Part shown: one piece after another, positions 1 through 7,703 of the stretch
How the letters are laid out: every line of letters begins with the position of its first letter
Position numbering within the stretch: the stretch's first letter is position 1
NCBI RefSeq assembly: GCF_030622045.1
Contig: NZ_CP130886.1
Location: 1,377,557-1,441,556, forward strand
Source: Planctellipticum variicoloris
GTDB taxonomy: Bacteria > Planctomycetota > Planctomycetia > Planctomycetales > Planctomycetaceae
DNA length: 64,000 bases
Direction of reading: 5' to 3'
Position numbers and translations under genes: made by a program
The notes under the pieces: model-generated
The model's database searches: none
What the model saw: only the letters and a program-made list of their open reading frames with translations
What the model was told of the DNA's origin: nothing

Positions 1-565
1 CTTCCCACTTGGGGACATGGTCCAGAAAGACGGCCTGGAGTCCGTCCGTGGCAGTCACGAATGGCGGAAAGAGCTGGTCCGGCAACGACTTGACCAGCGA
101 CGACTCGGAGGAGAGGTTCGTTCCGTCGTCGAGCAGCACGCGCTGAAAGCGGTTGAAGCGGGGACTGGGAATCTCGATGGTTTCGTCGCCGAGCTTCAGC
201 CGGCACGACGACGTGCTGACGGTCATATACGGGTAGAACTGGACCCAGCGCGAGCTGAACGGGGCCAGGAAGGCTTTTTCGAGCAGCGGCGCGTCGACCG
301 GATTGGCGATTCCGGCCTGGCGGCGGAGAACGAGGTCGATTTCGACCTGTTCGGCGGAGGTGTTGCTGACTTCGACCGACAGGGGGGTGAAGTGACTGGC
401 GGCGGCCCGGCCGTCGAAGCCCCAATGGGTCTGCTCGATTTTGACCTGCGCGACGACCGGTTCGGGCAGCGCCAGCCCGCCGACACACGCGACGATCAGG
501 GCCGCCAGGCGGCGGAATGCAGCAGTCCGATGTCCCAGGAGCGGGCGGCAGCGGTCGACGGACAT
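1..565 (-). CDS. Exported protein of unknown function, 3' end outside window
   Basis: I translated this frame directly because it has no stop codon inside the window. It starts at the ATG at 565, gives 188 codons and continues past base 1. The N-terminus has a basic stretch followed by a hydrophobic segment (LAALIVACVGGLALPEP, about residues 20-36) ending near AQ, a typical Sec signal peptide. The mature part looks beta-rich, with no motif I recognise. It begins 63 bp after the ABC permease stop on the same strand, so it is probably the third gene of that operon and may work with the exporter at the cell surface. The family is unknown, and the start is the only in-frame ATG near the permease gene. 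Confidence 0.7.
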   Translation of the reverse strand, partial: MSVDRCRPLLGHRTAAFRRLAALIVACVGGLALPEPVVAQVKIEQTHWGFDGRAAASHFTPLSVEVSNTSAEQVEIDLVLRRQAGIANPVDAPLLEKAFLAPFSSRWVQFYPYMTVSTSSCRLKLGDETIEIPSPRFNRFQRVLLDDGTNLSSESSLVKSLPDQLFPPFVTATDGLQAVFLDHVPKWE

Positions 566-628
566 GCGTGGCCTCGATCGGACTCTGGACGGGACTGGAC
601 GTTTCAACGCGAGCCGCCGCCGCGCGGA

Positions 629-2587
629 TCACCGCGCGGCCGTGGCAATTCTGACTTGGCCGATCTGCACTTCGGGCGGTTCGACGCGATGCGTGGCGGG
701 ACCGAATCGACGATAGCACCTCTGCCGGAGCAATACGACCAGGATCCAGACGCAGAACAGATGGGCGGCGATCAGCAGGAAGGCGGGAGCGCCGTGGGTG
801 GGAATGTACCACTGCCGCTCGTGGACCAGGAGAATCGTGACGGGGCTGGACCAGCGGAGCATTTCCAGGATCAGCAACGGCTCGCCGTAACCAGAATTGT
901 ACATAGAGCCTGTGACGAGATCGAAAACGGCGGCGACGGTCGGTCCAGCGGCGCACAGGCCGAACACCATCCCCAGGGTCCAGAGGATGGCGCGGATGCG
1001 TGACGTCGACGTCAGACTGAAAGTCATCCCGAGCCATCCCAGCAGACGGGTATAGACGAAATAGAACCCCACGGAACCGACGAGATATTCGATCGTCGAG
1101 AATGCAGGCCGCGTGATTCCCGGATTGCTGGCCATCCAGTCGTAGCCGTAGTTTGCGGATGAGGCTCCGCCGCTCCTCAAGGCGGAATGCCAGACCTCCC
1201 AGAGGACGATGGTGGCGTAGGGGACGGCGAGGGTATTGGCGAGACGCCAGACGCCCGCGAGCTTCTGTTCGAGGATTTCGCCCGCGGTCATCGGCGTCGA
1301 CAGGAGCACGTCCAGCGTCTGCCGGCTCCGTTCGCCGGCGATCAGGCCGCTGGCCTGCACGGCGAGCAGCAGGACCAGCACGCTCCAGAAGGGCCAGGCG
1401 AGTCCGTAGGGGCGATTCTGATAGTAGCCGCCGCCGTCGTCGAAAATCGCCAGCGCGATCAGCGGCAGCAGGGGGATCATCAGCACGAGCAGGATTCGGA
1501 CGCGGTAACGCAGCGTCGCCAGCGACCGCTTGGTCGTTTCCATCCACGCGACGGGGTCGATGAGGGGCAGGGTGCTGTGGTCTTTGACGAGCTGAATGCC
1601 GCGGGTGAAGCGGTTCTGATTGATCCGGTGAAAGAAACGATCCAGCCCCCGGAAGAAGGCCATGAGCGGATTGCCGGGATTCAGGAAGGCCCGGCGCCAG
1701 AGGAGAATTCGCGCCAGCACGAGACAGAAACCGCCGCTGAGCACCAGCAGCGAGCTGCCGGCCGCGCATGCGACCAGGATCGCCACCGGACTTCCGAAGC
1801 CAGGGCCGCCCGTGCCGAAAAACTGCGGGGATTGCAGCATTCCAATATACCAGGGGGCCAGAAGTGGTAGAAATCCCATACGGGGATACTCTCCCGAGAA
1901 CATGCGGAGGAATTGGTCGAGCGGCTGGCCGAACTCGCGCAGGTAGACCGTGAAGATGCCGAGTTCTCCCATCGGAATCAGGATGATGCCGAGGAACCAC
2001 GAGCCGAGAAAGATCGACAGATAGCCCCCCACGTAGCTGGCGACGAAGGCGCCGGCGGTGGTGCGGAACCAGACCGAGCAGAGGAGCGCGAAGCAGGCGA
2101 CCTGGAACGCCGTCGCCAGCGGGAGCCAGGCGAAGAAGATCATCTCACTGGTATCGACGCCCCCCAATCCGTAGGCGATGGCGTAGAGCGGGAGCGGGAG
2201 GAGCAGAAACATCAGCATCGGGAACAGCCGGCTGAGGAGTTTTTCCCACAGAATGGTCCAGGGTCCGAGTTTGGTCAGCAGCAGCAGGCCGAGCGTGTCG
2301 CGTTCTTTTTCCGAGGTCATCACGCCGCAGGTGATCGCCGGCAGAAGAATGTAGACGCCCGCAAGCTGCCAGTTCGTAAACGCTCTGACCATCTCCCGGC
2401 CGGAACCGAGCATGTCGTCGATCGAAAAACCGGCCAGGGACATGCGGTCGTACAGATAGAAACCGGCGGCCCCATAGAGGATGACGGCATAGATCGCACG
2501 GATGACGAACGTCCGGCGGCGGGCGGCCTGTTCGGTCAGCTCGCGGGCCAGCAGCGGCAGGCTGGGCAGACGCGGTCGCCACGTCAT
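629..2587 (-). CDS. ABC-2 type transporter permease, double-length
   Basis: A 652-residue polytopic membrane protein. It contains two ABC-2-like permease halves. The first carries the juxtamembrane motif SEKERDTLGLLLLTKL (about residues 112-127). The second carries GERSRQTLDVLLSTPMTAGE (about residues 415-435), the same 'ER-x-x-x-T-L-x-L-L-x-[ST]' signature repeated. About twelve hydrophobic helices are visible. ABC-2 permeases of this class export lipids, polysaccharides or drugs, or act in gliding and copper systems; the substrate here is unknown. Its start codon overlaps the stop of the upstream ATPase gene by 4 bp (ATGA), so the two are translationally coupled and form one exporter. Confidence 0.9.
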   Translation of the reverse strand: MTWRPRLPSLPLLARELTEQAARRRTFVIRAIYAVILYGAAGFYLYDRMSLAGFSIDDMLGSGREMVRAFTNWQLAGVYILLPAITCGVMTSEKERDTLGLLLLTKLGPWTILWEKLLSRLFPMLMFLLLPLPLYAIAYGLGGVDTSEMIFFAWLPLATAFQVACFALLCSVWFRTTAGAFVASYVGGYLSIFLGSWFLGIILIPMGELGIFTVYLREFGQPLDQFLRMFSGEYPRMGFLPLLAPWYIGMLQSPQFFGTGGPGFGSPVAILVACAAGSSLLVLSGGFCLVLARILLWRRAFLNPGNPLMAFFRGLDRFFHRINQNRFTRGIQLVKDHSTLPLIDPVAWMETTKRSLATLRYRVRILLVLMIPLLPLIALAIFDDGGGYYQNRPYGLAWPFWSVLVLLLAVQASGLIAGERSRQTLDVLLSTPMTAGEILEQKLAGVWRLANTLAVPYATIVLWEVWHSALRSGGASSANYGYDWMASNPGITRPAFSTIEYLVGSVGFYFVYTRLLGWLGMTFSLTSTSRIRAILWTLGMVFGLCAAGPTVAAVFDLVTGSMYNSGYGEPLLILEMLRWSSPVTILLVHERQWYIPTHGAPAFLLIAAHLFCVWILVVLLRQRCYRRFGPATHRVEPPEVQIGQVRIATAAR

Positions 2588-3576
2588 TGCGTCGTTCCTT
2601 CGGTCAACTTCATGAAGGCCGTCTCCATGTCCATGACCTCGGACTGGAACATCCGCACGCGAGCGCCCGCTGCGCAGATGCGGGCATGCAGCTCCTCGAT
2701 TTCGATCGCGCCGTCCTCGTAACGGAGCGAAATCCGGTCGGTCTGAGAATCGACCTGCGTGACGCCGGGAATCCGCCGGATTCTGTCGAGCAGCTCCGGG
2801 GTCTCATTGGCGACCTGCAGATGGACGATCTTGAGCATGCCGAGCTGGCGATAGATGTCGGCGACCGTCCCCTGCGAGACGATGTGACCGGCTTCGATGA
2901 TGCCGATCCGCGTGCAGAGCTGGGCCAGCTCGTGCAGGATGTGGCTGGAGATCAGAATGGTTTTGCCCATGTCCCGCAGCGCTTTGAGCAGCTCGCGCAT
3001 CTCGATGCGGGCGCGGGGATCGAGGCCGCTGGCGGGTTCGTCGAGCAACAGCACTTCCGGATCGTGAATCAGCACCCGGGCCAGCGACAGCCGCTGCTTC
3101 ATGCCGCGGGACAGCGAATCGACCTGGAAATCGATCTTGTGAGTCAGGTCGGTGAGCTGCAGGACATCGTCGACAACGGCCTTGCGCCCGGTGACCGACA
3201 GCCGATAGGCCGCCGCAAAGAAATGGAGGTACTCGCGGACGGTGAGGTCTTCGTAGACGCCGAAGTAGTCGGGGACGAAGCCCATCTTCTCCCGGACGCG
3301 CTGCGGGTCGCCGCGGACGTCGAGGCCGCAGACGCGGGCTTCGCCTTCATACTTCGGCTGCAGCGTCGCCAGGACGCGAAAGGTGGAGGACTTGCCGGCG
3401 CCGTTCGGACCGATGAATCCGAAGACCTCCCCGGCGGGGATCTCCAGCGAAATATCCTGGACGGCGACGAACTTGCCGTACTTGACCCGCAGGTGGCGAA
3501 CGTCGACCGCCAGCGGCACAAAGTTTTCGATCGGCGTCGGCGCTGCAACAGGCGACGGCTCGGCGGAGGCGTGCAA
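2584..3576 (-). CDS. ABC transporter ATP-binding protein
   Basis: A 330-residue nucleotide-binding subunit. Walker A is GPNGAGKSS (residues 56-64). The signature is LSRGMKQRLSLAR (155-167), a non-canonical LSRGM in place of LSGGQ, common in ABC-2 exporters of the CcmA/NatA type. Walker B is VLLLDEP (175-181), with an H-loop in LISSHILHEL. A C-terminal extension of about 90 residues follows, as in NatA-like subunits. The start codon is TTG at 3576, preceded by AGGAAC at a good distance; an in-frame GTG at 3519 lacks a ribosome site. It powers the permease encoded immediately downstream, with a 4 bp overlap. Confidence 0.93.
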   Translation of the reverse strand: MHASAEPSPVAAPTPIENFVPLAVDVRHLRVKYGKFVAVQDISLEIPAGEVFGFIGPNGAGKSSTFRVLATLQPKYEGEARVCGLDVRGDPQRVREKMGFVPDYFGVYEDLTVREYLHFFAAAYRLSVTGRKAVVDDVLQLTDLTHKIDFQVDSLSRGMKQRLSLARVLIHDPEVLLLDEPASGLDPRARIEMRELLKALRDMGKTILISSHILHELAQLCTRIGIIEAGHIVSQGTVADIYRQLGMLKIVHLQVANETPELLDRIRRIPGVTQVDSQTDRISLRYEDGAIEIEELHARICAAGARVRMFQSEVMDMETAFMKLTEGTTQ

Positions 3577-3968
3577 GGCGGAGTTCCTGCGGGGAGGCTG
3601 GCAACAAGGCTCGCGATGCGCGACTCAGAAATGTCTCTCGTACACCTGTACTGCTCGCCGCAAGAACTGTCAACCGGCGGGGCCGGCTGGTGCCGACTCA
3701 GAGATGGGTTTGACGTGGAGGCCCTGGACGGCGGCGATATTGGTTATTTGTGATTGGTGGTTGGTTATTGGCGGTTATTTTCTGCTCTCGACTCTCGTCT
3801 CTCAACTTCTTCCTTTTGACATTCCGCCTTCGTCATTCGACATTCCTTGTATCGCTTGAGATCCGTGCCGGACAGCCCGGCACTTCCGCCGGATTCGGAT
3901 TGAGCGCCGTCGGCGTTTTCGCATACAGTCCGTGCGTGAAACGCGAATTCCGGGAGGGAGACCGAAAC
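3577..3968. other. Divergent intergenic region, 392 bp, low-complexity repeats
   Basis: The gap separates the divergent ABC operon and the HEAT lipoprotein gene. Bases 3740-3782 are a run of degenerate GGTTATT / GATTGGTGGTT units. Bases 3817-3847 contain three spaced CATTC words (GACATTCC, GTCATTCG, GACATTCC). These look like intergenic simple-repeat filler rather than genes, and their base composition is more AT-rich than the flanks. A small hairpin lies at 3865-3883. I could not identify a clear promoter. A ribosome site (GGAGGGAG, 3953-3960) precedes the GTG start at 3969. Confidence 0.5.
3865..3883. repeat. Short GC-rich inverted repeat
   Basis: GTGCCGG and CCGGCAC form a 7 bp perfect stem around a 5-base loop, in non-coding DNA upstream of the HEAT lipoprotein gene. 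Similar small CCGGC hairpins occur at 4923-4939 and 5400-5417, so these may be members of a dispersed intergenic palindrome family. Confidence 0.45.
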
Positions 3969-4922
3969 GTGCGATATTCAGCGGCCATCGGGGTGTTTTT
4001 GACCGTCGGCGGGGTCATTGGCTGCGGGCAGCAGGGGGCGTCCCCGGTCAGCGAGCCTGTCGCGAAGTCCCCGGTCCCCGTCCCGGCGACTTCCGCGGCC
4101 GCCGAAGTCGTTACGCCGACGAAGACTGAGGAAGTCGCGCTCGGAATGGCCGCTCCGGGACCGCTGGTTCCTGTGCCGCAGCCAATCGAGGCGGACATGG
4201 AGACGCTGCAGCCGGTTCCCGCGACGCCGACCGGCCCGTCGGACGTTGAACTCGCGTTCGGACGGCTCGTGGAGGCCGCCGAAGGGGGGCAGCCGGACGA
4301 CTGGGCGGCTGCCGAGCAGGATCTGCAGGCGGCGGGCGACCTCGTCATTCCCGTGCTGATTGAGCATCTGGACGATGAGCGGCCGCAGGCCCGCGAGCTC
4401 GCGGTGATGCTGCTGGCGCAGGTCGGTCCGGAGGCGGCTCCGGCGGCCCCGACGCTGGTGAAACTGCTGGGGGACCCGTCATCGCTGATTCAGGTCAATG
4501 CGGCGGCGACGCTGATCATGATCGGCGATCAGCCGCGCGACGAGGAAGCCGACACGCCAGCCGAGGAGGGCGCAGAGCGCGTGACGTTCGCCGTGCGAAC
4601 CCTGGCCACCCTGCTCAAGCACCCCGAAGAAAACATCCGGATGACCGCACTGTCATCGCTCGGAAATGCCGGCCTGGCGGCGAAACCGGCGATCCCGCGG
4701 ATGACCGCGGCCCTGGGGGATGTCAATCCGCAGGTCCGTGCCATGGCGGCATCTTCGCTGGGACGCCTGGGACCGCTCGCGGCTGCACAGGTTGCGGCGC
4801 TGAAGTCGCTCGCCGAGGATGAGGATCCCGAGGTCCGCGGCGCGGCGGCGCTGGCCATTCGCCAGATTGAAGCGCCGGACGCTCCTGGCGAGGCGATTCC
4901 TGCGTCGGCAATTGAAAAGTAG
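3969..4922 (+). CDS. HEAT-repeat lipoprotein
   Basis: 317 residues from a GTG start at 3969, chosen because GGAGGGAG lies 8 bases upstream and the N-terminus then becomes a lipoprotein signal (VRYSAAIGVFLTVGGVIGC, lipobox VIGC). The frame is open further upstream but there it reads through low-complexity intergenic repeats. After a Pro/Ala/Val-rich linker, residues about 95-300 consist of helical HEAT/PBS-like repeats (for example PQARELAVMLLAQVGPEAAP and PQVRAMAASSLGRLGPLAAA). Such repeats are protein-binding scaffolds. The protein is predicted to be anchored to a membrane by its N-terminal Cys. No partner is evident; it is likely a single-gene transcription unit. Confidence 0.85.
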   Translation: MRYSAAIGVFLTVGGVIGCGQQGASPVSEPVAKSPVPVPATSAAAEVVTPTKTEEVALGMAAPGPLVPVPQPIEADMETLQPVPATPTGPSDVELAFGRLVEAAEGGQPDDWAAAEQDLQAAGDLVIPVLIEHLDDERPQARELAVMLLAQVGPEAAPAAPTLVKLLGDPSSLIQVNAAATLIMIGDQPRDEEADTPAEEGAERVTFAVRTLATLLKHPEENIRMTALSSLGNAGLAAKPAIPRMTAALGDVNPQVRAMAASSLGRLGPLAAAQVAALKSLAEDEDPEVRGAAALAIRQIEAPDAPGEAIPASAIEK

Positions 4923-4939
4923 GGCCGGCTGTGCCGGCC
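4923..4939. repeat. GC-rich hairpin after HEAT lipoprotein gene
   Basis: GGCCGGC and GCCGGCC pair perfectly around TGT, directly after the TAG of the lipoprotein gene. No T-run follows on the plus strand, so it is either a weak terminator or a REP-like palindrome. Confidence 0.4.
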
Positions 4940-4963
4940 GGATTGTGCTGACTCGACCGGCCC

Positions 4964-5371
4964 CTATCCCCATGGACGACTTTGCCAGTTCAGAAGGAAA
5001 TCCAGCCAGCCAAGCAGACAGACCACCGACAATAGAAACACAACGGCGCCTCCCAGTCGTCCATGGCGACGGCGCTGTCTCATGGCCGAAAGTCCAAAAC
5101 CGGCCGCGAATGCCAAGAGCACGATTTCAAGGCTGTATTGCTGTGGCGACTCATCGACGAGAAACGGAATTCCGTTGTCGACGCCGGGGCCTCTTGCGAT
5201 GAAATAGCCGATCATACTGACGAGTCCAGCGATTGCTTCCCAGGCAAGTCCTCGAACGGGCGAAACATTCTCCCGGTCAGAACTCGAGCCTTCTTGAGGA
5301 ACCGGAGACGCGCCGCCAATGTGCCGCTGTGCCATGATCTGGCTCGCGATTGAACGGAATCCGACCGACAT
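4964..5371 (-). CDS. Small three-helix membrane protein, unknown
   Basis: An open frame giving 135 residues from the ATG at 5371; a shorter start at 5335 is equally possible, and neither has a strong ribosome site. Three hydrophobic segments are visible: AWEAIAGLVSMIGYFIA, SLEIVLLAFAAGFGLSAM and GGAVVFLLSVVCLLGWLDFLL, with a basic RQRRRHGR loop between the last two. I do not recognise the family. Confidence that it is expressed is moderate: the membrane topology is coherent, but the start and regulation are unclear. Confidence 0.5.
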   Translation of the reverse strand: MSVGFRSIASQIMAQRHIGGASPVPQEGSSSDRENVSPVRGLAWEAIAGLVSMIGYFIARGPGVDNGIPFLVDESPQQYSLEIVLLAFAAGFGLSAMRQRRRHGRLGGAVVFLLSVVCLLGWLDFLLNWQSRPWG

Positions 5372-5399
5372 GCGTTGTTGAACTGGGGCAATCCATTCC

Positions 5400-5417
5400 G
5401 GCAGGCGGGAGCCTGCC
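5400..5417. repeat. Short inverted repeat
   Basis: GGCAGGC and GCCTGCC form a 7 bp stem with a GGGA loop, between the small membrane protein and the secreted lectin-fold gene. The surrounding text (GGCAGGCGGGAGCCTGCCCT) resembles intergenic palindromes I associate with planctomycete genomes; that association is from memory, not from a search. Confidence 0.4.
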
Positions 5418-5423
5418 CTACGT

Positions 5424-6119
5424 CTACGGCTTTGACTCCACCTTTGTCCCGTAGACCAGCACGTCGTCGAAATTGCCGGTGTCATCAAACGAGCCGATGC
5501 CGACCCGGCCCCAGGTGAAGGTCTTGTCGACCGCGGTCATGACCGGCGTCTGCATGTCGTCGAAGTAGACGTCGATCTGGCCGCTGGCGACGTCGCGGAC
5601 GATGCGGGCGTGATGCCACTGATCGTCCCAGGCGGTGCCGGGGGTGGTCTTCGTCGAGATCTTCTTCCGGGGCTCGTCGTTGACGATGAAAATCTGGTTG
5701 GCGTGGTCGTCGGTCTTCTGGCCGAAGTGGACGTAATACATGTGCGACGGGTCCTGGAACCCGAAGAACAAGCACAGGCTCCGGTGAGGATAGTCGCGGG
5801 CTGTCGACTGCAGCTTGACGTCCAGCACGCAGTCCCCGACCGTCAGATCCTTCAGGATGCAGCGGTTGAACGGCGAGCGGACCGGGTTTTCGACCTTGCT
5901 CTGCGCGAACTGCTGAAAGACCTTGTTGCCGTCCTGCTCGATCAGCCTCCACGCCTGCGGATCAGCGGGAGCCCAGTGGGAGGTGCCACCGGATTCGAAG
6001 TCTTCGCTCACCAGCAGCGGCCGGCCGAGCAGGACCGGAGCGGGCTCTGCGGCAATCAGGGAAAGGCAGTGAAAGAAGTTAACGCCAGCAAGCAGCAGCG
6101 TCCAGGCGCGAATTGACAT
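5424..6119 (-). CDS. Secreted protein with DUF1080/laminin-G-like fold
   Basis: 231 residues from the ATG at 6119, which has AGGA 8-11 bases upstream. A signal peptide (MSIRAWTLLLAGVNFFHCLS to IAAEP) is followed by a single jelly-roll-like domain: an opening DFESGGTSHWAP, a central MYYVHFG and HARIVRD, and a closing WGRVGIGSFDDTGNFDDVLV. That pattern is typical of the concanavalin-like DUF1080 (3-keto-disaccharide hydrolase) or LamG superfamily common in Planctomycetota. A catalytic role cannot be read from sequence alone; sugar binding or hydrolysis is the family-based guess. It is followed at its 5' side by a sigma factor gene on the same strand. Confidence 0.75.
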   Translation of the reverse strand: MSIRAWTLLLAGVNFFHCLSLIAAEPAPVLLGRPLLVSEDFESGGTSHWAPADPQAWRLIEQDGNKVFQQFAQSKVENPVRSPFNRCILKDLTVGDCVLDVKLQSTARDYPHRSLCLFFGFQDPSHMYYVHFGQKTDDHANQIFIVNDEPRKKISTKTTPGTAWDDQWHHARIVRDVASGQIDVYFDDMQTPVMTAVDKTFTWGRVGIGSFDDTGNFDDVLVYGTKVESKP

Positions 6120-6288
6120 GGCGGCATCCTGACAAGGTCTCTCGGGGCTGATCCGGGAGATGACAGGATACCAGATGCTCACGTTGACGCGGCAGTCCAC
6201 CTCGCGACGGGACTCGCCGCAATCCGGACCGAGTGATTCCGGACCGGGGCTTCGCGAAGACGCTCCAGCCGCTGGCCACCCGACCCGG

Positions 6289-6306
6289 TTGCCGGCCACC
6301 CGGCAA
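6289..6306 (-). terminator. Hairpin after sigma factor gene
   Basis: TTGCCGG and CCGGCAA form a 7 bp perfect stem with a CCAC loop, starting 13 bases beyond the sigma factor stop on the minus strand. There is no T-run, so it may be a weak or Rho-assisted terminator, or a REP-like palindrome. Confidence 0.4.
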
Positions 6307-6319
6307 TGTGCACCAGCGA

Positions 6320-7237
6320 TTACTCGTCGAGTGTGACGCCGGCGTCCTGGGCCAGATCCTGGAGCTTCAGCAGTCCGCGGGACACGAGTTGTCGAGCGCG
6401 TTCGGTGCTGACTCCCAGTTCCTCGCCGATTTCCCGGAACCGCAATTCGCGGCCGGACTTGGTCAGGCCGAAGCGCAGTTCCAGCACGGTCCGTTCCCGA
6501 TCAGGCAATCCCCGCAGCAGACGCTGCACGACTTGCGGAGCGGGCGGGACGTCGCTGAATTCCGGCTCCGGACTGCGGTCGCAGGGCTGATCGAGCCCCC
6601 CCGAATCGAGTCCAATCGCAAATCGATGGCGGTAGCGGGCATTCTTCTGCTGCGAGCGGGCCAGCGTATTACGGATCGCCCAAGTGGCGTAGGTGCTGAA
6701 CCGCAGGCCGCGGGTGTAGTCGAACAGCTCGACGGCGCGAATCAGGGCGAGTTGGCCTTCGCTGACGAGGTCGTCGAGCTCGCCCGGTCGCTGGACGGCG
6801 GCACCGGCCACCGAGACCAGCAGACGCAAGTTGCATGACACAATATAGTTACGAACCTGACGGGCCGACTGCAGCCGACGACGGATGCGACGGACCAGTC
6901 CGCCGTTTCCCCGTCCGGCGGCCAGCGTCTTCCGGAGCGATTCCGCCTCGCGCCGCAGTCCGTTCATCCGGCTGAACAGGCGAAATTCGTCGTCGCGTGT
7001 CAGGAGCGGCCATTCCCGCAGGCGGTTGGAATAGAGGAGTTCGCCCGACGGGTCGGCCGCGGCGCGAGGGGCCTCGTCGCTCAGGGGAAGCTCTGCAGCG
7101 CCGACGCTGACGGCGGCGATTGGCTCGTCGCCGCCGAAGAATTCGATCGCACTCTGAAGGTCAGTGGGTAAGGGAGCAGCGTGATGCCCGCTGGCTGCGG
7201 GTCGGTTCCGCGGATTCTTGAGTGTCGCTGAGGACAT
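6320..7237 (-). CDS. Sigma-70 family RNA polymerase sigma factor
   Basis: 305 residues from the ATG at 7237, preceded by GGAGAG. An N-terminal variable segment of about 70 residues leads into a region 1.2-like helix (SNRLREWPLLTRDDEFRLF). Region 2 is NLRLLVSVAGAAVQRPGELD then FSTYATWAIRNTLAR (core binding and -10 recognition), and region 4 is VLELRFGLTKSGRELRFREI followed by the helix-turn-helix STERARQLVSRGLLKL (-35 recognition). Region 3 is short. This resembles the RpoD-like alternative (group 2/3) factors expanded in Planctomycetota rather than the housekeeping RpoD. Its regulon is unknown. No anti-sigma gene is adjacent. Confidence 0.88.
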   Translation of the reverse strand: MSSATLKNPRNRPAASGHHAAPLPTDLQSAIEFFGGDEPIAAVSVGAAELPLSDEAPRAAADPSGELLYSNRLREWPLLTRDDEFRLFSRMNGLRREAESLRKTLAAGRGNGGLVRRIRRRLQSARQVRNYIVSCNLRLLVSVAGAAVQRPGELDDLVSEGQLALIRAVELFDYTRGLRFSTYATWAIRNTLARSQQKNARYRHRFAIGLDSGGLDQPCDRSPEPEFSDVPPAPQVVQRLLRGLPDRERTVLELRFGLTKSGRELRFREIGEELGVSTERARQLVSRGLLKLQDLAQDAGVTLDE

Positions 7238-7703
7238 CCTCGACTCTCCTGCAATCGAAACGACCCGCGGGACTCGTCGGATCGCTTCAGAAGGTGGGAC
7301 TGGAGCGACGCGCTGGTCGCGTCCAGGATGCACCCATTGTTGTCCTCGGTCCGACTTTCGTCAATTGTACGTGTCTAAATTGCCTGATCAGGTGGAGGGC
7401 CTTCGGAGATGCTTCCTAACAGAAAATCAACAAACGAGTTGCGATCAGGGCGACGCTGGGACGGCCTTTGCCGAGACGCGTCAGAATTTCCAGGGAAATC
7501 CGGCGATTTCCCAATGGACCGGCTCCGGTTTCCGGGGGTTGCTGCAGTCTGTGCAGATGCGGCCCAAGCTGATAGGATAAGGTTCCAGTTTGCGGGTGCG
7601 CTCCCGGTCTATCCGGACCAGCCGGTACCGTTTTCCAGACGGGTTGATGGCCGGGCGGCTCCCGAAATTTGTTCGCTCCTCAATCGATGAGGTTGATTCT
7701 TTT
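7238..7703. other. Divergent intergenic region, 466 bp, before PDH operon
   Basis: It lies between the divergent sigma factor gene and the pyruvate dehydrogenase operon. Short open frames exist in several phases, but none has a ribosome site or plausible composition. It is more AT-rich around 7350-7440. It presumably carries promoters for both directions; GATAGGATAAGG near 7571 is a possible -10 region for the plus strand, but I cannot pair it with a convincing -35. Confidence 0.4.
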
